From Actinomycetota bacterium (GTDB taxonomy: Bacteria; Actinomycetota; Actinomycetes; Nanopelagicales; Nanopelagicaceae), in NCBI GenBank assembly GCA_002737595.1, contig NSHZ01000019.1:1-23878 (forward strand): DNA of 23,878 bases, in the 5' to 3' direction. Under the pieces are notes generated by a model, which ran no database searches, had not been told where the DNA came from, and was given only the letters and a program-made list of their open reading frames with translations. The position numbers and the translations under genes were made by a program. Below, in pieces: positions 1 through 8,352 of this stretch. The number at the start of each line of letters is the position of its first letter. Position 1 is the first letter of the stretch.

Positions 1-104
1 AGTATCAATTTGTGATTCAGTCGCCATCGCGTGGTGCAGGTAATTTCCCTGGTACTCGAGCAGGCCTTGTGATTTTCCGGATACAGAGTGGTGGGGCTAT
101 TCGG

Positions 105-563
105 ATGTCTTCAGCAGCCCTTTACACAAACCGCGAAGCAGCTGAGTCAGATGAAATAGATGGCCATGCGCTAGAGAGCGACGATGCGTCGCCGGGTAAA
201 CCCGCTGCGATGAACCCTATGCCGACTGCCCAGCCAAGCCAGGCAAGTGGCGCCTTGACCTCGTCGACTGCGAGTTCTTCCACTACCCAGCCGCAGAGCA
301 AGAACATCTTGAAGTTATTTCCGTCTTGTAAGTTTAACGGAGTAGCTCTCTCTGGCCGAGCCAAAGTTGTTTCTGCTGGCGGACAAATTAAAGTTCGCGT
401 GGTCCCTGGAGTTGCCGACTTCGGAGTGCGCACTGCTGACCGTGCTACCGGTAAGTGTGGCGATTGGCGCTTCGTGAGCACGCAAGCTGATTTCACAGTC
501 GAAATTGTTGATTCTGGAGAAGATTTCACTATCTCTTTCAGTTTGCGCCCCGGTCCTAGATAG
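105..563 (+). CDS. Probable septoil-knot (DUF6150-like) domain protein
   Basis: The reading frame is open from the window edge (base 3), so the protein may start upstream; the first ATG is at 105 (152 aa) and has no convincing ribosome binding site. Residues about 1-68 are acidic and then Ser/Thr/Ala/Gln/Pro-rich, like a flexible linker. Residues about 70-152 hold short repeated strands: IKVRVV, ADFGVRTAD, CGDWRFVSTQADFTVEIVD, SGEDFTISF. This alternation of 'VxSxADFxVxxV' units around a central Cys-Gly-x-Trp-x-Phe-Val is what I recall from the small 7(1) septoil-knot family (DUF6150). Function of that family is not known to me. It ends 20 bases before murT on the same strand. The domain call is pattern recognition and moderately sure; a different small beta-rich domain is possible. 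No signal peptide or membrane segment is seen in the part present. Confidence 0.55.
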   Translation: MSSAALYTNREAAESDEIDGHALESDDASPGKPAAMNPMPTAQPSQASGALTSSTASSSTTQPQSKNILKLFPSCKFNGVALSGRAKVVSAGGQIKVRVVPGVADFGVRTADRATGKCGDWRFVSTQADFTVEIVDSGEDFTISFSLRPGPR

Positions 564-583
564 TTGCCCATTACGCTACGAAC

Positions 584-1735
584 GTGGTTCCACTCCCGAT
601 AGCGCTGATAGTGGCACATGCCATCTCGCTGCTGAGTCGCATCTTGCGCCAAGGAGAAGGGGCAACTCTCTCTGGCAAGGTGTTGCTCGCGCTACGCCCT
701 CGCGCTATTAGCGAATTGACACGAGGTCGTCGGGTCGTGCTAGTCAGCGGAACAAATGGCAAAACCTCAACATCGTCGATGCTCGCAGCCATGCTCGGCG
801 AGAAATTTATAGTCGGCGGAAATCGAACTGGGGCAAACCTCAACACCGGAATTGCCGCATCGCTTGTAAGCGCTAATAAATGTACTCTCCTCATCTTTGA
901 AGTCGATGAGCTCTATCTCCCATCGATGATGGAAGCGACAGCCCCGGAGTTGGTACTGCTTCTTAATTTGAGTCGAGATCAATTGCATCGCACACAAGAG
1001 GTACGCATTGTCGCTCGGAAATGGCATGAAGCTCTTGCTACGTTTCCTGATACGCCGGTCGTTATCGACGCAAGTGATCCATTCTTAGCTTCTGTCGGAC
1101 GCGATCATGGCCCCATGACGCGAATAGGTTTTGGAAAAAGGTCACATCTTGATGCAGCAAGTTGCCCTACTTGTGGTGCCATGCTCGATTGGAGTGGTGC
1201 GCAATTCGCTTGCCGGAAATGTGGTTTGGGCGACATCCCTGCAGATGTAGAGCTCGGAGAGATGTCTGCAGTGGAACGCAATCATGCACTTGCCGGTCGT
1301 GTAGCACAGTATTTTGGAGTGCACGATCTCACCAAGTTTTCACCACGTGATCGTGTTTCGACTCTACTTTTGGGCGGAGTTGAGATCGCCCTCCGGTTGG
1401 TCAAGAATCCATCAAGTTGGCAAGAGGGGCTGAGCTCACTCACGGATGAACCCGTTATTTTGGTGGTGAATGCTCGCGGCGTCGATGGTCTCGATACTTC
1501 CTGGCTCTGGGATGTAGATTTCACGCCTTTGAAGGGGCGTTATGTCGTTATTACTGGGGATCGGAAGCTTGATGCGGCATATCGAGTTCATGTTGATGGC
1601 ATCGGTTACTCACTCGTTGATTCGCTGTCGGGTGCGGCAACACAGATTCACCGAGATGGGTTCACTCGTGCACAAGCGCTCACTTCATACACCGCATTTA
1701 TTGATGCCACCACCCGCGTGAAGGGTAAACGTTGA
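584..1735 (+). CDS. murT: Lipid II isoglutaminyl synthase, MurT subunit
   Basis: With GatD this protein amidates the D-Glu of the peptidoglycan stem peptide on lipid II to D-isoglutamine, using ATP and ammonia from glutamine, at the inner face of the membrane. The 383-aa translation shows a Mur-ligase ATP-binding loop GTNGKTS at residues 56-62, a Mur-like central domain, a four-Cys zinc ribbon (C194, C197, C210, C213) inserted in that domain as is characteristic of MurT, and a C-terminal DUF1727 region containing the WLWDVDF segment expected to activate the substrate. The GTG start at 584 is chosen because the following hydrophobic stretch and the QGEGATLSGK segment match the usual MurT N-terminus. 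The stop codon overlaps the gatD ATG by one base (TGATG), so the two are translationally coupled. Somewhat shorter than the roughly 410-440 aa of firmicute MurT. Confidence 0.93.
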   Translation: MVPLPIALIVAHAISLLSRILRQGEGATLSGKVLLALRPRAISELTRGRRVVLVSGTNGKTSTSSMLAAMLGEKFIVGGNRTGANLNTGIAASLVSANKCTLLIFEVDELYLPSMMEATAPELVLLLNLSRDQLHRTQEVRIVARKWHEALATFPDTPVVIDASDPFLASVGRDHGPMTRIGFGKRSHLDAASCPTCGAMLDWSGAQFACRKCGLGDIPADVELGEMSAVERNHALAGRVAQYFGVHDLTKFSPRDRVSTLLLGGVEIALRLVKNPSSWQEGLSSLTDEPVILVVNARGVDGLDTSWLWDVDFTPLKGRYVVITGDRKLDAAYRVHVDGIGYSLVDSLSGAATQIHRDGFTRAQALTSYTAFIDATTRVKGKR

Positions 1736-2472
1736 TGAGTTCGTTGCAGATTGTGGTTATTCACCCCGAACTACTGGGGACCTATGGAGATATTGGGAAT
1801 GCGCGCATCTTGGCGCACCGAGCGCGAGTGCGCGGGATGCCTGCGGAGATTATTTTCACTCCACATAATCAACCCTTACCTACCACGGGTGATATTTACT
1901 TACTCGGCGGCGGCGAGGATCGTGCACAAATCGCTAGCGTTGAGGCGCTTCGATCTTCGCTGGGTGTTTTGGGCGGTGCACTTGATCGCGGCGCGCAACT
2001 CTTTGCGGTCTGTGCTGGCTTACAAATTCTTGGCGAATCTTTCCCAGGAGTGAGTGGAGAGATTATCGCTGGTCTTGGAATGGTCCCGATCGTTTCGCTA
2101 CCTGGAAGTGATCGCATCGTGGGCGAGGTGCTTGTGAAATCTGATCTCTTTACCGAGCCGCTGACGGGTTTTGAAAACCATCGTGGGCGTACTGACCTGG
2201 GTGGCCTGAGCCCGCTCGGCCGAGTTCTCGTAGGAGGGGGAAATGGTGGGGAGGCGATTGCCATCCATGAACGAGTCGATGGACTCGTTGCGGGCAATAT
2301 TTTGGCGACCTACCTCCATGGCCCCGCGCTCGCTCGAAACCCCGTCCTGGCAGACCACCTGCTCTCTAAGGTGGTGGGCGCCCTACCGAAAGTGCCGGAA
2401 GGTGAAGAAATTGCCGAACTCGTCGCGCTCGAACGGCGAAGGGCGCTGAGCGCTGCTAATTTTGGCAAATAA
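1735..2472 (+). CDS. gatD: Lipid II isoglutaminyl synthase, glutamine amidotransferase subunit GatD
   Basis: GatD hydrolyses glutamine and delivers ammonia to MurT for amidation of lipid II. The 245-aa protein is a class-I-like (CobB/CobQ-type) amidotransferase: the nucleophile is C93 in FAVCAGLQ, with H195 in ATYLHGP as the probable catalytic His; a GDIGNA segment lies near the N-terminus. A TTG three bases upstream (1732) is also open, but the ATG at 1735 overlapping the murT stop is the natural start. Length is typical for the family. No terminator is obvious after it; 90 bases separate it from the next gene, which carries its own strong ribosome binding site. Confidence 0.93.
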   Translation: MSSLQIVVIHPELLGTYGDIGNARILAHRARVRGMPAEIIFTPHNQPLPTTGDIYLLGGGEDRAQIASVEALRSSLGVLGGALDRGAQLFAVCAGLQILGESFPGVSGEIIAGLGMVPIVSLPGSDRIVGEVLVKSDLFTEPLTGFENHRGRTDLGGLSPLGRVLVGGGNGGEAIAIHERVDGLVAGNILATYLHGPALARNPVLADHLLSKVVGALPKVPEGEEIAELVALERRRALSAANFGK

Positions 2473-2562
2473 TCCAGACCTCTCGCAGAATTCTCACAGG
2501 CAGCCTTTGCATAATGATTTTCATACTTGAGTGAGCTAGCAGACGTAGTGAAGGAGCAGTAA

Positions 2563-3957
2563 GTGAGCCCAGAAAATCTAGTGGAGTCGGACTCTTCGAT
2601 GAAGGCACCGAGCGGCTTTCGCCGGATGTTGAGCAGAGGTGCAGGAAATGGCGCCAAGGTCGGCGCGGGCTTTCTAGTGGGGGCCCTGCTCGTAGGCGGT
2701 GGTGCATTTGCTGCCAATACGATTTCTTCTACGAATTCAATTAATGCCTGTGTGAATAACACCTCTCGAGTCATCACTATTGCTCCCACAAGTGGCAAGT
2801 GCCCCACGGGGACTCGCGCGCTCACGTGGAATATTGCTGGACCGCAAGGATCGGTGGGCCCTGCAGGTCCGGCGGGCACAAACGGCGCACCCGGTTCAGC
2901 TGGTTCAGCTGGACCGACCGGAGCAACAGGTGCACAAGGTTTGGCAGGAGTGGCAGGGAATACGGGAAGTGCAGGGAGTGCGGGAAGTACCAGCAACTCG
3001 AGTACTTCATTGAGCGTGACCTCGATTGCAAATGCTCTCCTACCTTCGGTGGTCAGTATTGCAATCACTACTCGAACGGGTAGCGCAACTGGATCTGGTT
3101 CCATTATTAAGACGAGTGCGACTTCCACTTTTATTTTGACGAACAACCACGTTATTTCAGGCGCTACTAAGGTCACTGTCGAGCTAGAAGATGGCACCGA
3201 ACTTGAGGGCCAAATTGTTGGCTTTGATGTTGCCTACGATCTTGCGGTTGTCATGGTGAATCAAGGAAATCTGCCCGTTGCAAACTTCGGGGATTCTTCA
3301 AAGGTGGTAATTGGTGAACCGGTTGTAGCAATCGGATCTCCTCTTGGTTTATCCGGAACGGTCACGAGCGGCATCATCTCCTCACTTGATCGCCCGGTCA
3401 CCACCGGAGGTACGGGATCGGAGACGTACATCAACGCCTTACAAACTGATGCCGCGGTGAATCCAGGAAATTCAGGTGGTCCGTTGGTTAACGCCCAAAG
3501 CCTCATCATTGGCGTAAATAGCGCAATCGCTTCATTGGGTAGCGCTACTTCCTCCACCGGAAGCATTGGGTTGGGTTTTGCAATTCCAATTAATCAAGCC
3601 AAACGGATTTCAAGCGAAATAATTGCAACTGCAAAGATTGTGGGAGCAAAGGTTACTTTGGCGGGAGTATCAACTCGGCCGCTTCTTGGTGTCTCCTTTG
3701 ATACAAGTTACGCGGGGTCTGGCGCGAAGATCTACGCGCTGACGGCTGGCGGTGGGGCTGAGATGGCCGGCATTCCAGTCAACAGCGTGATTAGGGCGAT
3801 CGATGGGAAGAACACGAAAGATAACATCGAAGCGATTGTGCGCATTCGTTCTTATGATCCAGGTGCCAGCATCAAGGTCACGGTTGACCTGCCAAACTCT
3901 GGTGGCAGTCGGACCTTTACTGTCACTCTGGGATCGGCTCCGTCTAATAGCGCCTAG
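2563..3957 (+). CDS. Membrane-anchored HtrA/DegP-like serine protease with collagen-like linker
   Basis: A 464-aa trypsin-fold protease of the HtrA type acting outside the membrane. Order of parts: short cytoplasmic N-terminus; membrane segment about residues 33-52; a small two-Cys module (C63, C80) ending in TWNIAGPQG, which often precedes collagen repeats in actinobacterial proteins; 17 uninterrupted Gly-X-Y triplets, G93 to T143; a Ser/Thr-rich spacer; the protease domain, about 150-355, with the triad H196 (TNNHVI), D226 (AYDLAVV) and S304 (GNSGGPL); and one PDZ domain, about 370-460. The GTG start at 2563 is preceded by AAGGAG seven bases upstream. The catalytic residues are all present, so it should be active. 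The collagen-like insert is unusual for HtrA and may give a stalk or drive trimerisation; that is inference. The substrate is unknown. Confidence 0.88.
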   Translation: MSPENLVESDSSMKAPSGFRRMLSRGAGNGAKVGAGFLVGALLVGGGAFAANTISSTNSINACVNNTSRVITIAPTSGKCPTGTRALTWNIAGPQGSVGPAGPAGTNGAPGSAGSAGPTGATGAQGLAGVAGNTGSAGSAGSTSNSSTSLSVTSIANALLPSVVSIAITTRTGSATGSGSIIKTSATSTFILTNNHVISGATKVTVELEDGTELEGQIVGFDVAYDLAVVMVNQGNLPVANFGDSSKVVIGEPVVAIGSPLGLSGTVTSGIISSLDRPVTTGGTGSETYINALQTDAAVNPGNSGGPLVNAQSLIIGVNSAIASLGSATSSTGSIGLGFAIPINQAKRISSEIIATAKIVGAKVTLAGVSTRPLLGVSFDTSYAGSGAKIYALTAGGGAEMAGIPVNSVIRAIDGKNTKDNIEAIVRIRSYDPGASIKVTVDLPNSGGSRTFTVTLGSAPSNSA

Positions 3958-4019
3958 GTCGCCTAGGTCGCCTGGGTTATTCGGTGGTGGGCTAATAGCG
4001 CCCAGGTCGCCTGGGTTAT
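3944..4019. repeat. Imperfect direct repeat spanning the protease stop codon
   Basis: Two copies of a unit that begins CTAATAGCGCC and ends TCGCCTGGGTTAT lie at 3944-3980 and 3992-4019. The first copy carries an extra ten-base TCGCCTAGGT. The first copy includes the stop codon of the protease gene. Each copy contains an inverted repeat (CCTAGG or CCCAGG, TCG, CCTAGG or CCTGGG) able to form a short hairpin, and GGGTTATTGGGCTATTGGG follows. It sits between convergent genes, so it could help end transcription from both sides, but neither strand has a clear T-run and I do not call it an intrinsic terminator. Confidence 0.7.
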
Positions 4020-4031
4020 CGGGTTATTGGG

Positions 4032-4637
4032 CTATTGGGTGGCGCGCAGCAGTAGCGCCAACTGACGTTCCAGGCCGATAGTTCCGACCACTTCGATTTC
4101 TAGTGGAAGGGCAATTGCCTCCGCTCCTTGCATCGCAAGCACGCGGAGTTCGTCCGTAGGTTGCTGGGCGAGCCAAAGCACACGGCGGTAGTGAGCAAAG
4201 TAATCCGGTCGCAGCTCTGGGTAGCGGTCTAAGCCAAGTTCTACGATCACTGATCGGTAAAACGAACGCACGAGATAATCGGTGAGGTAGTAGGTGCCGG
4301 GTTCTTCTTCCATGATTTCGGAAATACGCTTTGGAGATGCAAAGACGTCGTAGCAATGAGCGCCAGCGAGCCGAGGAATATTGAACTCCTCGACGACTCC
4401 GTCAAGCGCACCGTAAGTACCACAATCTGCGTACGCGATTGCCACACGCTTATGTGCGGAAATAACATCGGGGAGTAATTCGCGTACCGCTCCGGCAATC
4501 TTCTCTGGGTGATTGTGCAGGAGCGGGGGTAGCGGGTAGATCTTCAGTGACCATCCGCGCCGTTCACTTATTTCCGATATTTCCGTAGAGAGCGCTCCAC
4601 AGGCCACCACTGCCCACTCCTTTGCGCTTCTCTCCAT
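4032..4637 (-). CDS. DUF1638 domain protein, corrinoid methyltransferase-associated
   Basis: A 201-aa soluble protein with the features I associate with DUF1638: an early VVACGALSTEI segment, a central LPPLLHNHPEKI, AYADCGTYGALD, and RLAGAHCYDVFA. Conserved Cys in each of these (C13, and those in ADCGTYG and AHCYDV) could bind a metal or cofactor. DUF1638 proteins are frequently encoded beside MttB-type methyltransferases and corrinoid activators, as here, but their biochemical role is not established. It is the last gene of the minus-strand operon, 15 bases after the RACo gene. No good ribosome binding site precedes the ATG at 4637; translation may depend on coupling to the gene before. Family identity is fairly sure, function unknown. 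Confidence 0.8.
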   Translation of the reverse strand: MERSAKEWAVVACGALSTEISEISERRGWSLKIYPLPPLLHNHPEKIAGAVRELLPDVISAHKRVAIAYADCGTYGALDGVVEEFNIPRLAGAHCYDVFASPKRISEIMEEEPGTYYLTDYLVRSFYRSVIVELGLDRYPELRPDYFAHYRRVLWLAQQPTDELRVLAMQGAEAIALPLEIEVVGTIGLERQLALLLRATQ

Positions 4638-4652
4638 GCGAGCGCCGTTCTC

Positions 4653-6479
4653 TTACTTCGCTGGGAAAGCGAGGCGATCCACGAACTTGTCGTTGAAATC
4701 GCTTCGATCGGAGAGTTCGACATAATCGATTTCTTCGAGCAGGGCTAGTGCTCCCTTGCGTTCTTGCAATGAGAGCAGCGCCATTTTGGCGCCTTCGCCA
4801 GCCACGTTTCCGGCAGAGACGATGCGAAGTGTCGGAAGTTTCGGGACTAATCCAATACGAACTGCGGACGCAGGTGAGAGATAGGAACCGAATGATCCTG
4901 CGAGTAGTACTTGTTGTACGTCGCTCTCTTCGACGCCAAACTCCTCGAGCAGGAGAGCCCATCCAGTTGCAATAGCTGCCTTGGCGAATTGCAATTCCCG
5001 AACATCGCGTTGTGAGAGGAAAATATCTCCCTCGAGAGTAAAGATACGCTCGCCTTCGCGTTCGATGAGGCGCGGCGCCAAGGTGGGGGCAATCTGCATC
5101 GCAATCTCGTTTGTGACAAACCTTCCAGAGAGATCGAGCAAACCGGCGTCGACGAGCACAGCGCATGCATCAACTAATCCAGAACCACAGATTCCCATAG
5201 CAGGTTCCTCGTCAATGGTGCCAAGAACTATTTCGCCATCAACAATTTTGACAGTCTCGATCGCACCGGGAGCGGCTCGTACTCCACACTTTATTGAGGC
5301 GGCTTCGAAGGCGGGACCAGCGGGCGCCGCGGTTGCCAGAATCCGCTCTCCATCGCCGAGAATAATCTCGCAATTGGTACCCACATCGATAAAGAGTCGA
5401 AGACGCTTGTCCCGATCCATTCCGGAAGCGAGCGCGCCAGAAATGATATCTCCGCCGACATAAGCCCCGAGCGAAGGCATAAGAAAGGCTTTTGCTCGTG
5501 GATGAATTTCGATTCCGAGTTCGCTGGCGGCGACATCGGGGAAGATGGCACTTGCCATGATAAATGGCGCAACGCCTAATGGTTCGGGGTCAATTCCGAG
5601 CAGTAATTGAGTCATCGTGGCATTTCCCGCGAGTGCGACTTCATATACGTTAAGTGGATCGATGCTCTCACATACTTCACGAGTGAGCTCTGCAAGTGTT
5701 TCTTGGGCAAGCACGCGCAGGCGACCAAGGGCCTCTGGGTCCATCATGGTGGCGCTGATTCGACTAATTACATCGGCACCAAAAGGTTGTTGCTTGTTAA
5801 GCATGGAAGCCACTGCCACTGGAGTTCCGGTGGAGAGGTCTAACAGTGTGGCGACAACTGTTGTAGTTCCGAGGTCGTAAGCGATTGCATAACGAGTGGA
5901 AGTGGTATCTCCAGGCTCAATATCAATAATTTCGTCATCAATGAGGACAGCAGTTACTTTAAAGTTGGACTTTCGCAGCACTGTGGGAATTAATCTAAGT
6001 ACTTCAAGCCCTGCCCGCGGTTCGATATCGGAAATCTCATCGCGTACTCGCTCTATATCGGTGCGTTGGTCGTGAAGGGTGGGTTCAACTAATTCGATAT
6101 AGCGTTTTTGGACTGCTGGTCGCAGGATTACTTGTCGCCCCACACCCACAGTGGCGGCCTTAGGTCGCGTGGTCATCGGTGGCACGTCTACTGCAGTGTC
6201 GACCACTGCTTTTTGGACGCAGGCGAGTCGCCATCCTTCGCGCAACTCCTCTGCGTTAAACGCTCGACTATCGAGGCCAGTAGGAATTGCCGGATTTTCG
6301 ATCTTTACTTTACATTTCTTGCATGTTCCGTGGCCACCGCAGGTGGAGTCAATGGCGATGCCATTCCATGATGCTGCTTCAAAGAGTGAGACTCCACTTG
6401 GTACGGAAACTTGGCGGGCAGGCGCGTCAGATTTACCTAACTCGAGGAAGGAAAGTTTGATCCTTCCGTCGCTACTCAT
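4653..6479 (-). CDS. RACo-like corrinoid activation protein ([2Fe-2S] ferredoxin + ASKHA/DUF4445)
   Basis: This 608-aa protein belongs to the family that reduces inactive cob(II)alamin on methyltransferase corrinoid proteins back to cob(I)alamin at the cost of ATP. Residues about 7-105 form a plant-type [2Fe-2S] ferredoxin with C47, C53, C56 and C87 in the classic spacing. A linker region follows, about 110-195. The ASKHA ATPase part begins at YAIAYDLGTTTVVA (D202), with further phosphate-binding segments at LFIDVGTNCEIILGDG and ICGSGLVDAC, and the C-terminal LLAGSFGSYLSPASA motif typical of DUF4445. The ATG at 6479 has GAGAGG six bases upstream. It follows the methyl-THF methyltransferase gene by 23 bases. 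The single plant-type cluster places it with RACo rather than with the methanogen RamA, which carries two [4Fe-4S] clusters. Confidence 0.9.
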   Translation of the reverse strand: MSSDGRIKLSFLELGKSDAPARQVSVPSGVSLFEAASWNGIAIDSTCGGHGTCKKCKVKIENPAIPTGLDSRAFNAEELREGWRLACVQKAVVDTAVDVPPMTTRPKAATVGVGRQVILRPAVQKRYIELVEPTLHDQRTDIERVRDEISDIEPRAGLEVLRLIPTVLRKSNFKVTAVLIDDEIIDIEPGDTTSTRYAIAYDLGTTTVVATLLDLSTGTPVAVASMLNKQQPFGADVISRISATMMDPEALGRLRVLAQETLAELTREVCESIDPLNVYEVALAGNATMTQLLLGIDPEPLGVAPFIMASAIFPDVAASELGIEIHPRAKAFLMPSLGAYVGGDIISGALASGMDRDKRLRLFIDVGTNCEIILGDGERILATAAPAGPAFEAASIKCGVRAAPGAIETVKIVDGEIVLGTIDEEPAMGICGSGLVDACAVLVDAGLLDLSGRFVTNEIAMQIAPTLAPRLIEREGERIFTLEGDIFLSQRDVRELQFAKAAIATGWALLLEEFGVEESDVQQVLLAGSFGSYLSPASAVRIGLVPKLPTLRIVSAGNVAGEGAKMALLSLQERKGALALLEEIDYVELSDRSDFNDKFVDRLAFPAK

Positions 6480-6502
6480 GTATGCCTCTCGATGCGATCA
6501 AG

Positions 6503-7366
6503 TCAAGCTTTTGGAAGTGCGGCTTGTTGTGCGCGGAAGCGACCGATCCAATTGCTACCCCAGGCATCGGTCCCCAGAAGAAGATCTGCAGCACGTACCG
6601 AACTGACGATTTCTGGAGTCCGAGAATCCATCACTGCGCTCGTGAGTCCATGCGACATCGCGATGGGTATGAAGGCGGCGTTCAAGGCGTGCCGGCTGGG
6701 CAGGCCAAAAGAAACGTTGGATGCGCCAAGTGTCATATTGAGACCGAACTTTTCTTTGATGAGGTGGATGGTTTCAAGAGTGATCTTCACGGCTTCGGGG
6801 TCTGCGCCGACCGTCATGGCGAGTGGATCGATGACAAGATCTTCTAAAGGAATCTTGTAGGACTCGATGGCGCGCACAATTTTTTCAGTGATGTCGAGAC
6901 GTTCTTTGGCGGTGGCAGGTATTCCAGTCTCATCATTGGGAAGCGCGATGATGGCGGCACCATATTTCTTTACGAGCGGGAGAATGATCTCCATGCGATC
7001 GTCTTCGCCGGTAACGCTATTGACGAGCGCCTTTCCTTGGTAGACAGCTAAACCTGCCTCGAGTGCTTCATGCACTGAAGAGTCAATACATATCGGCAAG
7101 TCGGTGATTGATTGCACGAGTTTTATTGCCGCAGCCAGGAGGGCGGGCTCGTCTGTAAGGGGAACACCCATATTCACATCGAGCACATCGGCACCGCCGG
7201 CAACTTGTGCTTCCACATCGATATTGATGGTGGAGAGATCTCCTGCGCGGAGCTTCTCTTGGAAGATCTTCCGCCCGGTGGGGTTAATGCGCTCTCCGAT
7301 GATCACGAAAGGTTGATCATGGCCCATGGTGACGGTCTTGCTGGGTGAGGAGAGAACGGTATGCAT
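6503..7366 (-). CDS. Methyltetrahydrofolate:corrinoid protein methyltransferase (MtgA/AcsE-like)
   Basis: A 287-aa TIM-barrel protein of the pterin-binding (dihydropteroate-synthase-like) family. In AcsE, MtgA and the middle domain of MetH this fold moves a methyl group between tetrahydrofolate and a Co(I) corrinoid. Visible motifs are IIGERINPTGR at residues 22-32, GADVLDVNMG at 58-67 (pterin-binding Asp/Asn), CIDSS, and GASNVSFGLPSR near the C-terminus, which is characteristic of the methyl-THF branch and not of folate synthesis enzymes. AAGGAA lies seven bases before the ATG. A 68-base gap separates it from metF upstream in the operon. In this setting the likely direction is methyl-corrinoid to THF. 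It stands alone, not fused to MetH domains, as in glycine-betaine demethylating bacteria and acetogens. Confidence 0.9.
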   Translation of the reverse strand: MHTVLSSPSKTVTMGHDQPFVIIGERINPTGRKIFQEKLRAGDLSTINIDVEAQVAGGADVLDVNMGVPLTDEPALLAAAIKLVQSITDLPICIDSSVHEALEAGLAVYQGKALVNSVTGEDDRMEIILPLVKKYGAAIIALPNDETGIPATAKERLDITEKIVRAIESYKIPLEDLVIDPLAMTVGADPEAVKITLETIHLIKEKFGLNMTLGASNVSFGLPSRHALNAAFIPIAMSHGLTSAVMDSRTPEIVSSVRAADLLLGTDAWGSNWIGRFRAQQAALPKA

Positions 7367-7434
7367 GGAGTTCCTTCGCTAGTCGAGCACTGCGTGCGAG
7401 CTCTGCTGATAGGTGTGGTCTTTTATCGTGAAAT

Positions 7435-8352
7435 CTAGTGGCTTCCGGTGGGGCGCGGGGCCACTCCTAGATCTCGCATTAAGCGTACAAGTGAATCGTC
7501 GTGGCAAAAGTCAGTGAAATGCAGGCCTCGCACGCCTGGGAGGGAGAGAGCATGCTCGGCTTGGGCGCGAGCCAATTGGTAGGCGGCCTCTTTGGGGTCG
7601 CTGGCCTGCTCCACTTTGGCGATCACTTCGGTAGGAATATCTATTCCGGCCACTTTCTCGTGCATGAACTTGAGCGGTCTTGCACCCTTCAACAGCACAA
7701 TCGTGGGGAGAAGGGGCAGGCTGGGATGGGTGGCATTCACAGCTTGAGTGAAATTTTCGAGTCGATCGCCATGGAAGCAGATTTGCAATTGAAAGAATTT
7801 CGCGCCCGCATTGACCTTCTTCGTGACTCGCTCTGCTCGATATTCGAGAGGCGGTGCTGCCGCATTCTCTACAGCGCCGATGAAGAGGTCGGGAGCATCT
7901 GAGAACTTTCGGCCGGATAGGTATCTGCCACCCTTCAGAGTCACGGCAATCTTGATCGCTTGAGCGCCATCGACGTCGAACACTCGGCGTGCCTCAGGTT
8001 CATCGCCAGCCGTGACATCGTCTCCAGTGAGTAATTCAATATTGCGCACGCCGTGAAGCGCGGCGCCCATGATATCTGACTGGATAGCGATGCGATTCTT
8101 GTCGCGGCAGACGACTTGCAAAATAGGTTCGAGACCAAAATGTTGCAGGGCAATTGCAATTGCCACATTTGAAGCATGTGCATGCGCCGCGGGACTGTCG
8201 GTGGCGTTAGCTGCATCAAACCAGGGGAGTAGAGCATCTACTCGACTCTTCACGGCGGAGAGATTTCCCCCGTCAACACTTGGAAACTCCACCGTAAAAA
8301 CGCGCTCGCTTGTGGAGAAGCGTTCGGCCAGGTGTGAAGGGAAGCCGCTCAC
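7435..8352 (-). CDS. metF: Methylenetetrahydrofolate reductase (MetF family)
   Basis: A 305-aa flavin-type MTHFR that interconverts methyl-THF and methylene-THF. It shows the N-terminal VFTVEFPSVDGGN strand (the EF-P signature), HASNVAIAIALQ, LEPILQVVCRDKNR, and NIELLTGDD (the family's conserved LLTGD), then a C-terminal segment AEHALSLPGVRGLHFTDF typical of the end of the barrel. The GTG start at 8352 is selected because it overlaps the metV TAG stop by one base (TAGTG), and because the earlier in-frame residues (up to 8442) only shadow metV. Coupling to a metV-like gene and location beside the methyl-THF methyltransferase suggest it works here in the oxidative direction, feeding FolD. It could also serve methionine synthesis. 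Confidence 0.88.
   Translation of the reverse strand: MSGFPSHLAERFSTSERVFTVEFPSVDGGNLSAVKSRVDALLPWFDAANATDSPAAHAHASNVAIAIALQHFGLEPILQVVCRDKNRIAIQSDIMGAALHGVRNIELLTGDDVTAGDEPEARRVFDVDGAQAIKIAVTLKGGRYLSGRKFSDAPDLFIGAVENAAAPPLEYRAERVTKKVNAGAKFFQLQICFHGDRLENFTQAVNATHPSLPLLPTIVLLKGARPLKFMHEKVAGIDIPTEVIAKVEQASDPKEAAYQLARAQAEHALSLPGVRGLHFTDFCHDDSLVRLMRDLGVAPRPTGSH

Noticed and set aside
2310..3197. 295-aa minus-strand open frame
   Set aside because: It is antisense to gatD and the collagen-like part of the protease; its Pro-rich runs are the complement of Gly-X-Y codons.
3958..4031. Bidirectional intrinsic terminator
   Set aside because: Short hairpins exist but neither strand has a T-run, so it is listed only as a repeat.
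7367..7434. Cobalamin riboswitch or other leader element in the metF-mtgA gap
   Set aside because: Only 68 bases with a weak GCAC/GTGC inverted repeat and no B12-box-like sequence; too short for such a riboswitch.
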